This document shows, piece after piece, positions 48,263-56,904 of a stretch of 64,000 nucleotides of DNA. The stretch's first letter is position 1. Each line of letters opens with the position of its first letter. Both the position numbers and the translations under genes were made by a program. Origin of the DNA: UBA8337 sp038143435 (GTDB lineage: Bacteria > Pseudomonadota > Alphaproteobacteria > RS24); contig JAYQLX010000006.1 of the NCBI GenBank assembly GCA_038143435.1, positions 124,001-188,000 on the forward strand. The letters run 5' to 3'. Below the pieces are notes generated by a model. That model did no database searches. It had not been told where the DNA came from and was given only the letters and a program-made list of their open reading frames with translations.

Positions 48263-48970
48263 TTAGCCCTTAAAATCACGCGCAATGACATAAAGCTCGA
48301 CTGATTCCTTGCGGCTTGATTTCGGCTTCATATGCATGACATTGCCGAAACGGCTCTTCAAATCATTCAAAAGCGCGCCCGATGTGCCGCCTTGAAACAC
48401 TTTGGCGCAAAAAGCCCCGCCCGGTTTTAACGCTTCAAAGGCAAACCAAGCTGCCGCTTCGGCCAGTGCCATTGTGCGTAAATGGTCGGTTTGGCGATGG
48501 CCGGTCACCGGTGCCGCCATATCTGACATAACAATATCGGCGCGCCGACCGGCCAGCTCATGAACAAGCTGTGGTGCATTATCGTCGAGAAAATCCAATT
48601 TCAAAAAAGACACACCGGCAATCGGCTCCATATCTTGGATATCAATGGCGGCGACAAATCCCTTATCCTTTTTCGTGCCCAATCTCTCGGCCGCGACCTG
48701 CGCCCAGCCACCCGGGGCACTGCCCAAATCAATGGCGCAACCACCCGGTTTGAAAAATTTGAAGCGATCATCCATCTCAATGATTTTATAGGCTGCGCGC
48801 GAGCGATAGCCGTCATTTTTTGCCGCCGCCACATAGGGGTCATTCAATTGCCGTTCGAGCCAACGCGTAGAGGATAATTTTCGACCGCGCGCCGTCTTGA
48901 CGCGCTCGCGCATGCGGTCGCCGCGACGTTGCCCGTCCCCGCCCCCACTTTTGCCGGATTTATTGACCAT
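48263..48970 (-). CDS. rlmE: 23S rRNA 2'-O-methyltransferase (Um2552)
   Basis: Heat-shock-type methyltransferase of the 50S A loop. The 235-residue product has a basic N-terminal extension (MRERVKTARGRKLS), DPYVAAAKNDGYRSRAAYKI, the SAM motif AIDLGSAPGGWAQVAA and MSDMAAPVTGHRQTDH with catalytic Lys/Asp residues. It overlaps the end of the upstream Ppx/GppA gene by 11 bases. Confidence 0.95.
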   Translation of the reverse strand: MVNKSGKSGGGDGQRRGDRMRERVKTARGRKLSSTRWLERQLNDPYVAAAKNDGYRSRAAYKIIEMDDRFKFFKPGGCAIDLGSAPGGWAQVAAERLGTKKDKGFVAAIDIQDMEPIAGVSFLKLDFLDDNAPQLVHELAGRRADIVMSDMAAPVTGHRQTDHLRTMALAEAAAWFAFEALKPGGAFCAKVFQGGTSGALLNDLKSRFGNVMHMKPKSSRKESVELYVIARDFKG

Positions 48971-50069
48971 GCGCTTTGCCTCGACCGCCGCGTCTGCGCC
49001 CGCGATGGCGGCGACGGCGGTCTTTATTTATCATGCGCATCAGCAGGCCTTCGCGCAGCCCCCTATCAGCAACCGAAAATTCATCAACCGGCCAGCGATT
49101 GTAAATCGCCTCCAAAACCGCACAACCGGCCAACACCAAATCGGCGCGCTGTTTGCCGATGCAGGGGTTTTCAGCCAATTCATCACGGCTCAAGCGCCGT
49201 AAATCACCAATCACACGGGTAATATCCCGCGACGAAATGGTGCACCCGTCAACAACATTGCGGTCATATTTTGCCAGACCGAGCTGAACGGCGGCCAATG
49301 TGGTGACCGTGCCCGATGTGCCGATAATCTGCACTTTGCTCATATCGGTAATATCGCTTTGGCGGTTCATAAAATCTTCCAATCGCTCTTCAGATTCCGC
49401 CAACATGCCCTCATAGCCATGCTCATAGGGGCCTTCACCGGCATGGCGCTCAGCCAAGCGCACCACACCCAGCGGCAGGCTGGCACTATCGGTCAATTTG
49501 AAAAAGCCGTTTTCTTGTCGGGTTGAGCGGCTCACCTCGGTCGAGCCGCCGCCAATATCAAATAGAATAATGTCTTCGACTTCTGCATTGAATAGAGAGC
49601 CGCAACCGATTGCCGCCAGTTCGGCTTCGGCCTTGCCATCAATAATTTCCAGACTGAGGCCGGTTTCTTTTCTTACGCGCTTGATGAATTCGGGGCCATT
49701 ATCGGCATCGCGGCATGCTTCCGTGGCGACACAGCGCATGCGCCCGACAGAGGCGCGCCGGATTTTCGAAGCACAAATGCGCAATGCGGCAATGGTGCGC
49801 TCCATCGCACTGTCGGATAAGCGCCCGGCCCTATCCAGCCCTTCGCCCAAACGTACAATGCGCGAAAAACCGTCACGCACCAAAAAACCGTCATTGCCGT
49901 CATGCTCAACAATCAGCAAGCGGCAATTATTGGTGCCTAAATCGAGCGCGGCATAAAAACGCCCCTGCCCTTTTCGATTGTGATGACGTGGCGGATATCG
50001 GCGAGTGCCCCTTGCCTTATTGCCACCTTCAGGCGCTTGGGGTTTTTCAGAACGTGACTCTTCAGACAT
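48960..50069 (-). CDS. Second Ppx/GppA phosphatase family protein, with Arg-rich tail
   Basis: Exopolyphosphatase or guanosine pentaphosphate phosphatase; which is not decided here. The 369-residue product has a basic N-terminal extension, the phosphate-binding LDLGTNNCRLLIVEH and DIGGGSTEVSRS motifs, and no HD-type C-terminal domain (shorter than the 524-residue paralogue). It ends in an Arg/Gly-rich tail (RRRRHRGRRRGGRGK) that may bind RNA. GGAGAAG precedes the ATG at 50069; a longer open frame exists but overlaps the divergent gene. The pairing with rlmE is conserved in Alphaproteobacteria. Confidence 0.88.
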   Translation of the reverse strand: MSEESRSEKPQAPEGGNKARGTRRYPPRHHNRKGQGRFYAALDLGTNNCRLLIVEHDGNDGFLVRDGFSRIVRLGEGLDRAGRLSDSAMERTIAALRICASKIRRASVGRMRCVATEACRDADNGPEFIKRVRKETGLSLEIIDGKAEAELAAIGCGSLFNAEVEDIILFDIGGGSTEVSRSTRQENGFFKLTDSASLPLGVVRLAERHAGEGPYEHGYEGMLAESEERLEDFMNRQSDITDMSKVQIIGTSGTVTTLAAVQLGLAKYDRNVVDGCTISSRDITRVIGDLRRLSRDELAENPCIGKQRADLVLAGCAVLEAIYNRWPVDEFSVADRGLREGLLMRMINKDRRRRHRGRRRGGRGKAHGQ

Positions 50070-50161
50070 AAATCTTCTCCAGCCGACAAAGTGTCGGAGC
50101 GGGCGCGCCGTTGTCAAAAACATAGCAATGAAGCGGAAAAGCGCAAACAGTAAAAAAACAT

Positions 50162-50190
50162 ATGATTTCTGTTCGTTAATTTGGTTTAAT
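50162..50190 (+). promoter_or_regulatory. Candidate promoter for the PhyH gene
   Basis: A -10 hexamer TTTAAT (50185-50190) matches five of six consensus bases, with a weak -35 (ATGATT, 50162-50167) 17 bases away, in the 146-bp divergent gap. Transcription would begin about 50197. Confidence 0.3.
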
Positions 50191-50215
50191 CCCCGAAATT
50201 CTGGGGGAATCCAAA

Positions 50216-51121
50216 ATGAAGAATGCTGATGCCCACAAACCATTGGGTGATGACCTGCTGCAAGCGGCCGAAAGCTATTTGGGCGGGCGCAGCTTTGCGG
50301 AAGCATTTGCCGATTTCGACCGCGACGGATACATCGTTTTTGAAGGTATTTTGAACGATGATCAATTGGCGCGCGTGCGCCAAGCGCTCGACCCTTATTT
50401 CGGGTTGGGCCGCGCCGGACGCAATGATTTTGAGGGGCTGAAGTCAAACCGCGAATATGCGCTGCTGTCTAAGGGCGATATTTTTGCCGAGCTGGCAATT
50501 CATCCGCTAGCCCTGTCTTTCGCCGAATATGATTTGGGCAAAAGCTGCATTTTATCGGCTTTTCTCGCCATTCAATTGCACCCTGGCGAGACCGTTCAAC
50601 CCTGGCACTGCGACGACGACCATTGCCGCTTGGCACGCCCGCGTCCGCCTTTTCAATTAAGTGCCTTTTGGTCGATTGATGAGACGACAGAAGAAAATGG
50701 TGCGACGGAAATTATCCCGGGCAGTCATTTATGGGATGAGGAATTGGGCAATAGCCTGATGAATAGCGGCGCGTTTGAACAGCGCGAGATTGGCGATATT
50801 AATGTCGACCCTGCGCCGCATCCCGATGCGACAAAAATAACCATGCCCGCCGGTTCGCTGATGCTGGCCAAAGGCACGCTTTATCATCGCGGCGGGGCCA
50901 ATAAATCAGACGGCAAGCGGCTGATTTTAACGCCGCAATACAGCCCCGGTTGGGTGCGCCCGCTGGAGAATATGATTTTATCAACCCCACCCGAAGTGGC
51001 CGTCAAATTACCTCAGCGCGCGCGCGAGTTAATCGGCTATTCGATTCATCCCCCATTTATGGGTTATGTGGATGGCGAGCATCCGCAAAAAGCATTGGAC
51101 CGGCAAGTTGCCGGCGAATAG
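50216..51121 (+). CDS. Phytanoyl-CoA dioxygenase family protein
   Basis: Fe(II)/2-oxoglutarate hydroxylase of the PhyH family; substrate unknown. The 301-residue product has the metal triad HxD at His131/Asp133 (PWHCDDDH) and distal His224 in TLYHRGGANKS, with Arg235 placed to bind 2-oxoglutarate. GGGGGA precedes the ATG. It heads the plus-strand accessory run and is 9 bp upstream of metY. A lipid, osmolyte or halogen-type substrate cannot be chosen between. Confidence 0.88.
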   Translation: MKNADAHKPLGDDLLQAAESYLGGRSFAEAFADFDRDGYIVFEGILNDDQLARVRQALDPYFGLGRAGRNDFEGLKSNREYALLSKGDIFAELAIHPLALSFAEYDLGKSCILSAFLAIQLHPGETVQPWHCDDDHCRLARPRPPFQLSAFWSIDETTEENGATEIIPGSHLWDEELGNSLMNSGAFEQREIGDINVDPAPHPDATKITMPAGSLMLAKGTLYHRGGANKSDGKRLILTPQYSPGWVRPLENMILSTPPEVAVKLPQRARELIGYSIHPPFMGYVDGEHPQKALDRQVAGE

Positions 51122-51130
51122 GAGAGCACA

Positions 51131-52420
51131 ATGTCTGATATGAAAACCGAAACCTTATTGCTGCATGCCGGATGGCGCGCTGATGAAACCACCGGCTCTG
51201 TGGCCGTGCCGATTCACCAAACAACCAGCTATCAATTCAACAATACGGAACACGCGTCTAGCCTTTTTGCCCTTTCAGAGCTCGGAAATATTTACACCCG
51301 TATCATGAACCCGACCAATGATGTGCTCGAACAGCGTGTCACCGCCCTTGAAGGCGGCGCGGCGGCGCTGGCCGTTGCATCAGGTCAAACCGCATCAACA
51401 ATGGCCATTCAAAACATTGCCCGCGCCGGTGATAATGTCGTTTCCTCGACCGACCTTTATGGCGGCACGTGGAATTTGTTTGCCAATACGATGAAAGATA
51501 TGGGCATTGAAGTGCGTTTCGTCGATCCGGCAGAGTCGCAAAATTTTGCTAATGCAATTGATGATAAAACGCGCGCATTTTATGCCGAGACCCTGCCCAA
51601 TCCGAAACTTGAAGTGTTTCCAATCAAAGAAGTGGCTGACATTGGCCGCGCGCACGGCATTCCGCTGATTATGGACAATACGGCAGCACCGATTTTGTGC
51701 CGCCCATTCGACCACGGCGCAGCTGTGATTGTTTACTCAGCGACCAAATATATTGGCGGTCACGGCACATCTGTCGGCGGTTTGATTGTCGATGGCGGCA
51801 ATTTTGATTGGGAAGGTGCAGGCATTGAGCGTCAGCCGCTGCTCAATTCGCCCGACCCGTCTTATCATGGCGCAGTATGGACCGAAGCGGTGAAGCCGCT
51901 TGGCCCGATTGCCTATATTTTGAAAGCGCGCACGACATTGCTGCGCGATTTGGGCGGTGCCATGTCGCCGATGAATGCGTTTCAATTCTTACAAGGGATG
52001 GAAACTTTGGCGCTCCGTATGCGCGCCCATTGCGATAATGCAACGGCGATTGCCGCTTGGCTGTCAAAGCAAAAAGGCGTGACCAAAGTCATTCACCCGT
52101 CGCTGATGGACGGCGAAGCGAAAAACCGCGCCGATGCCGTGATGAATGGCGGCTATGGCGCATTGATGGGATTTGAATTGGAAGGCGGCGTCGAAGCCGG
52201 TAAGAAATTCATTGATAATCTGCAATTGCTCTATCACGTCGCCAATATTGGTGATGCGCGCTCTTTGGCCATTCATCCGGCCAGCACGACGCACAGTCAA
52301 TTATCGGCAGAAGACCAACTGGCATCGGGCGTAACCCCCGGTTATGTTCGCCTTTCCATCGGTATTGAGCATGTGGACGACATTATTGCGGATATTGAGC
52401 AAGCGTTGAAATCGGTATAA
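51131..52420 (+). CDS. metY: O-acetylhomoserine sulfhydrylase family (Cys/Met metabolism PLP enzyme)
   Basis: PLP enzyme incorporating sulfide into O-acetylhomoserine to give homocysteine. The 429-residue product has RIMNPTNDVLEQRV, MDNTAAP and the PLP lysine at about Lys206 in YSATKYIGGHGTSVGG. C-terminal residues HPASTTHSQLS match MetY/MetZ enzymes. AGGAGAG precedes the ATG. A palindromic stem-loop follows immediately after the stop. Confidence 0.92.
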   Translation: MSDMKTETLLLHAGWRADETTGSVAVPIHQTTSYQFNNTEHASSLFALSELGNIYTRIMNPTNDVLEQRVTALEGGAAALAVASGQTASTMAIQNIARAGDNVVSSTDLYGGTWNLFANTMKDMGIEVRFVDPAESQNFANAIDDKTRAFYAETLPNPKLEVFPIKEVADIGRAHGIPLIMDNTAAPILCRPFDHGAAVIVYSATKYIGGHGTSVGGLIVDGGNFDWEGAGIERQPLLNSPDPSYHGAVWTEAVKPLGPIAYILKARTTLLRDLGGAMSPMNAFQFLQGMETLALRMRAHCDNATAIAAWLSKQKGVTKVIHPSLMDGEAKNRADAVMNGGYGALMGFELEGGVEAGKKFIDNLQLLYHVANIGDARSLAIHPASTTHSQLSAEDQLASGVTPGYVRLSIGIEHVDDIIADIEQALKSV

Positions 52421-52438
52421 GTGAAGATACTTCACTTA
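52418..52438 (+). terminator. Perfect stem-loop at the metY stop
   Basis: TAAGTGAA (52418-52425, including the stop codon) and TTCACTTA (52431-52438) form a perfect 8-bp stem with loop GATAC. Only TT follows before GC, so it is a weak terminator or an RNA-stability element. Confidence 0.45.
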
Positions 52439-52473
52439 TTGCTTTGGCAGCCGGAAACTGATAATTTCTCGGA

Positions 52474-52680
52474 ATGAAAATTGTCGAAACGCTGTTGAAG
52501 ATGATGCCGGTTTGGTTCGGTATCGGCTTTTTGGGGCCGGTGCTTGCGGAACTGTATATGCGCACACCGCTGCACAGTTTTGTGCCCGTTCAAGCGACTT
52601 CTGTGCAAATATATACTGCCTGTATGGTTTTCGGAGGCCTATATGGCGTTTTCGCTCTGCGATTTGGGAGATGGATATGA
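52474..52680 (+). CDS. Small membrane protein upstream of the desaturase-like gene
   Basis: No family recognised. The 68-residue product has two hydrophobic helices (MMPVWFGIGFLGPVLAEL and TACMVFGGLYGVFALRF) separated by a short polar loop. Its stop overlaps the next gene's ATG as ATGA, so translation is coupled. It may be a small partner of the downstream membrane di-iron enzyme, an inference from coupling only. Confidence 0.6.
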   Translation: MKIVETLLKMMPVWFGIGFLGPVLAELYMRTPLHSFVPVQATSVQIYTACMVFGGLYGVFALRFGRWI

Positions 52681-53582
52681 GCAAAGTGATAGCAGAATAC
52701 GATGTCAGCGGTTTAAATGACGCTGAGCTCACCAAAATGGAACGCGAGATTGCCCGCAAATATATGGGCAAGCTTTCCATTCCGATGGTTGTGTGGCCGA
52801 TTTTGAATGTCGGCTGCTGGTTGGCGCTATGGCCGCTGGTCTTGACCGGAGCCATGCCCCTCTGGCTCGGCTTTATTATCGCGACTTTCAACACCACTTT
52901 GGCTTATCTACCAAGCCATGATGCGCAGCACGATATTTATGCGCGCCCCGGCGATAAACTCCGTTGGCTGAATGAGGCCATTGGCCATTTATCTCTCATT
53001 CCGATGGCTTATAGCTACAAAGTGTTGAAACTGACCCATTTGGAGCATCATAAAAACGCCAACACGCCGGAACTTGACCCCGACCATATTTACAATAATG
53101 GCGCTTCGCTTTGGCAGACCATTAAAATCAATATCGAGTCTTTCCAACCCGGCTCCAAAGCCAGCGAATCTTATGCCGATTGTCTCCAGCGTATCGGCAC
53201 GCAAGAAGCCAAAAATGCTTATCTCACCCAGATTGTCATTTTGGTCTCGCAAATGGCCATATTTTTTGTCTGTGCCGCCTATGGCTATGCATTGGAAGCC
53301 CTTTTGCTGTGGTGGTTACCGATGAAAATCGGCATTATGTATTTACGGATATATCTGTCATGGCTGCCGCATTATCCGGGCCATGAAACGAGCCGCTATA
53401 AAAATACACGCGGTTTTGGCAGCTGGCTTGGGGTTTGGAGTTCGCTGGGCATGACGGCGCATATTGTGCACCATTTGCACCCGCGCATTCCGCTCGATAA
53501 AACACCGGCTGCTTTGCGCGAGCTTTATCCGATTTTGGAAGCGCGCAAATGTGACCTTTTGGAACGCGAACACGCCCACTGA
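52677..53582 (+). CDS. Fatty-acid desaturase/hydroxylase superfamily membrane enzyme
   Basis: Membrane di-iron enzyme with histidine boxes; desaturase, beta-carotene hydroxylase or ketolase type is undecided. The 301-residue product has HDAQH (81-85), HLEHH (121-125) and HIVHH near the C-terminus, and several membrane helices. GGGAG lies six bases before the ATG at 52677; the open frame extends upstream, but that part overlaps the small ORF and is not protein-like. It lies 74 bp before the P450 gene. Confidence 0.88.
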   Translation: MSKVIAEYDVSGLNDAELTKMEREIARKYMGKLSIPMVVWPILNVGCWLALWPLVLTGAMPLWLGFIIATFNTTLAYLPSHDAQHDIYARPGDKLRWLNEAIGHLSLIPMAYSYKVLKLTHLEHHKNANTPELDPDHIYNNGASLWQTIKINIESFQPGSKASESYADCLQRIGTQEAKNAYLTQIVILVSQMAIFFVCAAYGYALEALLLWWLPMKIGIMYLRIYLSWLPHYPGHETSRYKNTRGFGSWLGVWSSLGMTAHIVHHLHPRIPLDKTPAALRELYPILEARKCDLLEREHAH

Positions 53583-53656
53583 ATTCTGCTCTTCGCAGCT
53601 TGTCAGCCTTGCCAAAATAAGCCAGTATTTTTGAAATACTTGCTTGGGAGGGCAAT

Positions 53657-54904
53657 ATGAGTGCATCTGAAAAAGTTTCTCAAATTCCGGCCAGGGGTTT
53701 TGATATGGCGCGGCCGGAGCTTTTTGCCAACGAAGATGTGCTGGAAACGTTCAAGGTTTTGCGGCAAGAAGACCCGATTCACTATGCCGAAAACGAGCAT
53801 TTCGGGCCGATGTGGCACGTCACGCGCTATAAAGATTGCGTGGCGGTCGATACCGACCATAAGCGGTTTTCCTCATCCGATGTTTATGGCGGCATTCAGA
53901 TTGATGACGCGGTTGTTCGCCCACCTGTCGAAGGTGTCGAAATTTCCGCTTTTATTACCAAAGACCAACCCCATCATGCGCCCATTCGCAAATCGGTGCA
54001 GCCCATTGCTTCGCCGCCCGCATTGGACAGTTTTCGCGATTTGATTTGGCAGCGCACAGCCAATGTGTTGGATGCCCTTCCTGAAGGTGAACCGATTAAT
54101 TGGGTTGACCAGGTGTCGATTGAACTGACGACGCAAATGCTGGCAACCCTATTCGATTTCCCTTTCGAAGACCGTCATTTGCTGACTTTATGGTCTGACA
54201 TGACAACGGCGACGGAAGGCTCTGATCATTTTCCCGGTCAAGAGCAACGCGTGCAACATCTCATGGATTGCCTTGCCTATTTTACAACCCTGCGGGAAAA
54301 GCGCGCCAATGGCGCGCCCAGTTTTGACCTTGTTTCCATGATGGCCCGCGACCCTGCAACCAAAGATATGGATGCGATGAATTTCCTCGGCAATTTGCTG
54401 CTCCTGATTGTCGGTGGCAATGACACGACACGCAATTCCATGTCGGCCAGCATTAATGCGTGGAACCGTTTCCCCGATGAGTTTGCCAAATTACAGGCCG
54501 ACCCGTCACTGATTGATAAAATGGTGGCCGAAGTCATTCGCTGGCAGACCCCGCTGTCGCATATGCGCCGCACCGCTTTGGAAGATGTGGAGATGCGCGG
54601 CAAAACCATCAAAAAAGGTGACAAAGTCATTATGTGGTATTATTCGGGCAATCATGATGAAGACGTGTTTGACGAGCCGCGCATTGTGAAATTTGACCGC
54701 CCCAATGGAAACAATCATCTGTCTTTCGGTTTCGGTATTCACCGTTGCATGGGGCTGCGTGTCGCTGAATTGCAATTGCGTATTTTGTGGCAACAAATCC
54801 TCGAGAAGTTTGAAAAAATCGAACTGGTTGAAGAGCCGACCCGCTTGAAATCAAATTTCGTAAACGGCTATAGCGATATGCAAGTCAAGGTGACCCGCCG
54901 CTAA
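53657..54904 (+). CDS. Cytochrome P450, CYP153-like
   Basis: Haem monooxygenase. The 415-residue product has the I-helix oxygen motif GGNDTTRNS (253-261), the E-x-x-R motif EVIR (292-295), and the haem ligand Cys364 in FGFGIHRCMG. RVAELQLRILWQQIL after the Cys and LLIVGGNDTTRN resemble CYP153 alkane/fatty-acid omega-hydroxylases. No ferredoxin or ferredoxin reductase gene is in the window. GGGAGG precedes the ATG. It is followed by the fusion gene after 14 bp. Confidence 0.92.
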   Translation: MSASEKVSQIPARGFDMARPELFANEDVLETFKVLRQEDPIHYAENEHFGPMWHVTRYKDCVAVDTDHKRFSSSDVYGGIQIDDAVVRPPVEGVEISAFITKDQPHHAPIRKSVQPIASPPALDSFRDLIWQRTANVLDALPEGEPINWVDQVSIELTTQMLATLFDFPFEDRHLLTLWSDMTTATEGSDHFPGQEQRVQHLMDCLAYFTTLREKRANGAPSFDLVSMMARDPATKDMDAMNFLGNLLLLIVGGNDTTRNSMSASINAWNRFPDEFAKLQADPSLIDKMVAEVIRWQTPLSHMRRTALEDVEMRGKTIKKGDKVIMWYYSGNHDEDVFDEPRIVKFDRPNGNNHLSFGFGIHRCMGLRVAELQLRILWQQILEKFEKIELVEEPTRLKSNFVNGYSDMQVKVTRR

Positions 54905-54918
54905 TTCAGGAGTTCTTC

Positions 54919-56904
54919 GTGTCCGACAGTAAAACCCGCTGGGGCATTCTCGCCACCGGCAATATCGCCGCTCAATTTGCCGCCGATTTAAAACACAGCC
55001 ATAGCGGCATATTGGTCGCCGCCGCGAGCCGCGAATTGGCCAAAGCCGAAGCCTTTTGTGCCGAACATGGCGGTGAAGCTATCGCCTCTTACGACGCTTT
55101 GATTGCGCGCGACGATGTTGATGCGATTTACATTGCCACGCCGCATGACAGCCATATTGAGTGGACGCATAAATGCTTGGCCGCCGGTAAACCGACCTTG
55201 TGCGAAAAGCCGCTCGGGCTCAATCAGGGTGAGGTGTTAAATCTTTACGGCACGGCAGCGCGCCGCAATGTGTTGCTTGTCGAAGCGCTCATGTATCTCA
55301 TGCATCCGCGCATGCATTTGGCCAAACAATTGATTGATGACGGTGCGATTGGTGCAATCATCGGCTTTGCGTCGAGCTTCGGTTTTGCCTTCCCTTTTAC
55401 GCCTGAGCATCGGCTCTACAATATTGACCGCGCCGGTGGCGGCATTCTCGATATCGGCATTTACCCGCTCACCGCGGCGCGCTATTTAATCGGCGAACCC
55501 AATGGGTTGACCGGCGAAGCACGGCTGGCTCCGTCAGGGGCTGACGCGGAAGCCAAAGCGGTATTGGCCTATGACGGATTTGACGCACATTTGCACTGTT
55601 CCATTGACACTGAATTGGAATGGCACATTTCCATTGAGGGCGATAAGGGAACGCTGAAAATCAGCCAGCCCTGGCATCCGGGACCGGAAAACAATCACAT
55701 TGTCATTACCGATAAACACGGCAATGAAACGGTTCGCAAAAGCGATGATATGCGCCCGCTTTATGCGGTTGAGGCCGACCATATTGCCGATTTGATTGCC
55801 CGACAGGCGCAAAGTTCTGATTTGGTCACGCCTGATTTTTCCATAAACACAGCCTATTGGCTCGACCGCTGGCGCGAGACCGGTGGCGTGATATATGCCG
55901 CCGACAGATTGGCCGCAACGGGCTTTCACGGCGCAGCACTGAAACATGGTGCCAATGGCAGCGTGCCCAGCGTGACGATTGACGGGCTCGATAAACCGAT
56001 TTCCAAATTGGTGCTCGGCACCGACAATCAAATCGATGCGCCGACTATGGCGGCGATGGGCGATGCGTTTTTCGAAGGCGGCGGCAATTGCTTCGACACC
56101 GCCTTTATCTACTCCGATGGCCGCTCTGAAGCCTTGCTCGGTGAATGGATGGCCGCGCGCGGCGTGCGCGACGAATTGGTTGTTTTAAGCAAGGGCGCGC
56201 ATCCGCCTGAATGTGCGCCTGATGCCGTGTCGCGCCAGCTTGAGCAATCATTGGAGCGCCTGCAAACCGACCATCTCGACCTTTATTGCTTGCACCGCGA
56301 TGACCCTAATGCCGTGCCGGTATCGGAGTGGATTGGCGCGCTCAATCGCGAGGTTGATGCCGGGCGCATTAAATTATTTGGCGGCTCAAACTGGACGGCA
56401 GCCCGGGTCGATGAAGCCAATGCTTATGCCGCCGCCAATGGCCTGCAGGGCTTTTCGCTGTTGAGCAATAATTTCTCGCTGGCGCGTATGGAAGACCCGG
56501 TCTGGCCCGGCTGTCTCGCCAGTTCGACCGATGATTTTCGCAACTGGCATAGCGCCCATAATTTCACCCTGCTGCCGTGGTCCGCACAAGCGCGCGGCTT
56601 TTTCCTCGACTGGGAAAGCAATGGCCTTGCCGCGACACGGCACGGGGCTGACCAGACCGATGACGAAATGCAGCGCGTTTGGGGTTCAAAAGACAATCTT
56701 GAGCGTCGCCGCCGTGCTTTTCAACTGGCTAAAGAAATCGGTGTCAGCGCCATTCAGATTGCCTTTGCTTATGTCGTCAACCAACCCTTCCCATGCTGTG
56801 CTTTGGTCGGCCCGCGCAATCCGATGCAGTTGCAAGACAGCCTTGATGCGGCGCAAATCAGCCTCACAACAGAACAGGTCAATTGGCTGGATTTACGCGA
56901 CTAG
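54919..56904 (+). CDS. Gfo/Idh/MocA-aldo/keto reductase fusion protein
   Basis: Two sugar-redox enzymes in one 661-residue chain. The N-terminal part (about 1-330) is a Gfo/Idh/MocA oxidoreductase: nucleotide motif ATGNIAAQF, CEKPLG (Glu96-Pro98) and the C-terminal alpha/beta domain. The C-terminal part (about 355-661) is an aldo/keto reductase with tetrad Asp393, Tyr398, Lys425 and His459 (DTAFIY, LSKG, LHRD). The GTG start has AGGAG seven bases upstream. The reading frame is unbroken and a natural linker (GFHGAALKHGANGSV) joins the halves. It converges on the GH3 gene with a three-base stop overlap. Confidence 0.93.
   Translation: MSDSKTRWGILATGNIAAQFAADLKHSHSGILVAAASRELAKAEAFCAEHGGEAIASYDALIARDDVDAIYIATPHDSHIEWTHKCLAAGKPTLCEKPLGLNQGEVLNLYGTAARRNVLLVEALMYLMHPRMHLAKQLIDDGAIGAIIGFASSFGFAFPFTPEHRLYNIDRAGGGILDIGIYPLTAARYLIGEPNGLTGEARLAPSGADAEAKAVLAYDGFDAHLHCSIDTELEWHISIEGDKGTLKISQPWHPGPENNHIVITDKHGNETVRKSDDMRPLYAVEADHIADLIARQAQSSDLVTPDFSINTAYWLDRWRETGGVIYAADRLAATGFHGAALKHGANGSVPSVTIDGLDKPISKLVLGTDNQIDAPTMAAMGDAFFEGGGNCFDTAFIYSDGRSEALLGEWMAARGVRDELVVLSKGAHPPECAPDAVSRQLEQSLERLQTDHLDLYCLHRDDPNAVPVSEWIGALNREVDAGRIKLFGGSNWTAARVDEANAYAAANGLQGFSLLSNNFSLARMEDPVWPGCLASSTDDFRNWHSAHNFTLLPWSAQARGFFLDWESNGLAATRHGADQTDDEMQRVWGSKDNLERRRRAFQLAKEIGVSAIQIAFAYVVNQPFPCCALVGPRNPMQLQDSLDAAQISLTTEQVNWLDLRD

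Noticed and set aside
50190..50208. TCCCC/GGGGA hairpin masking the PhyH ribosome site
   Set aside because: The candidate -10 (50185-50190) would start transcription near 50197, so the upstream arm would not be in the message; also common by chance in this context.
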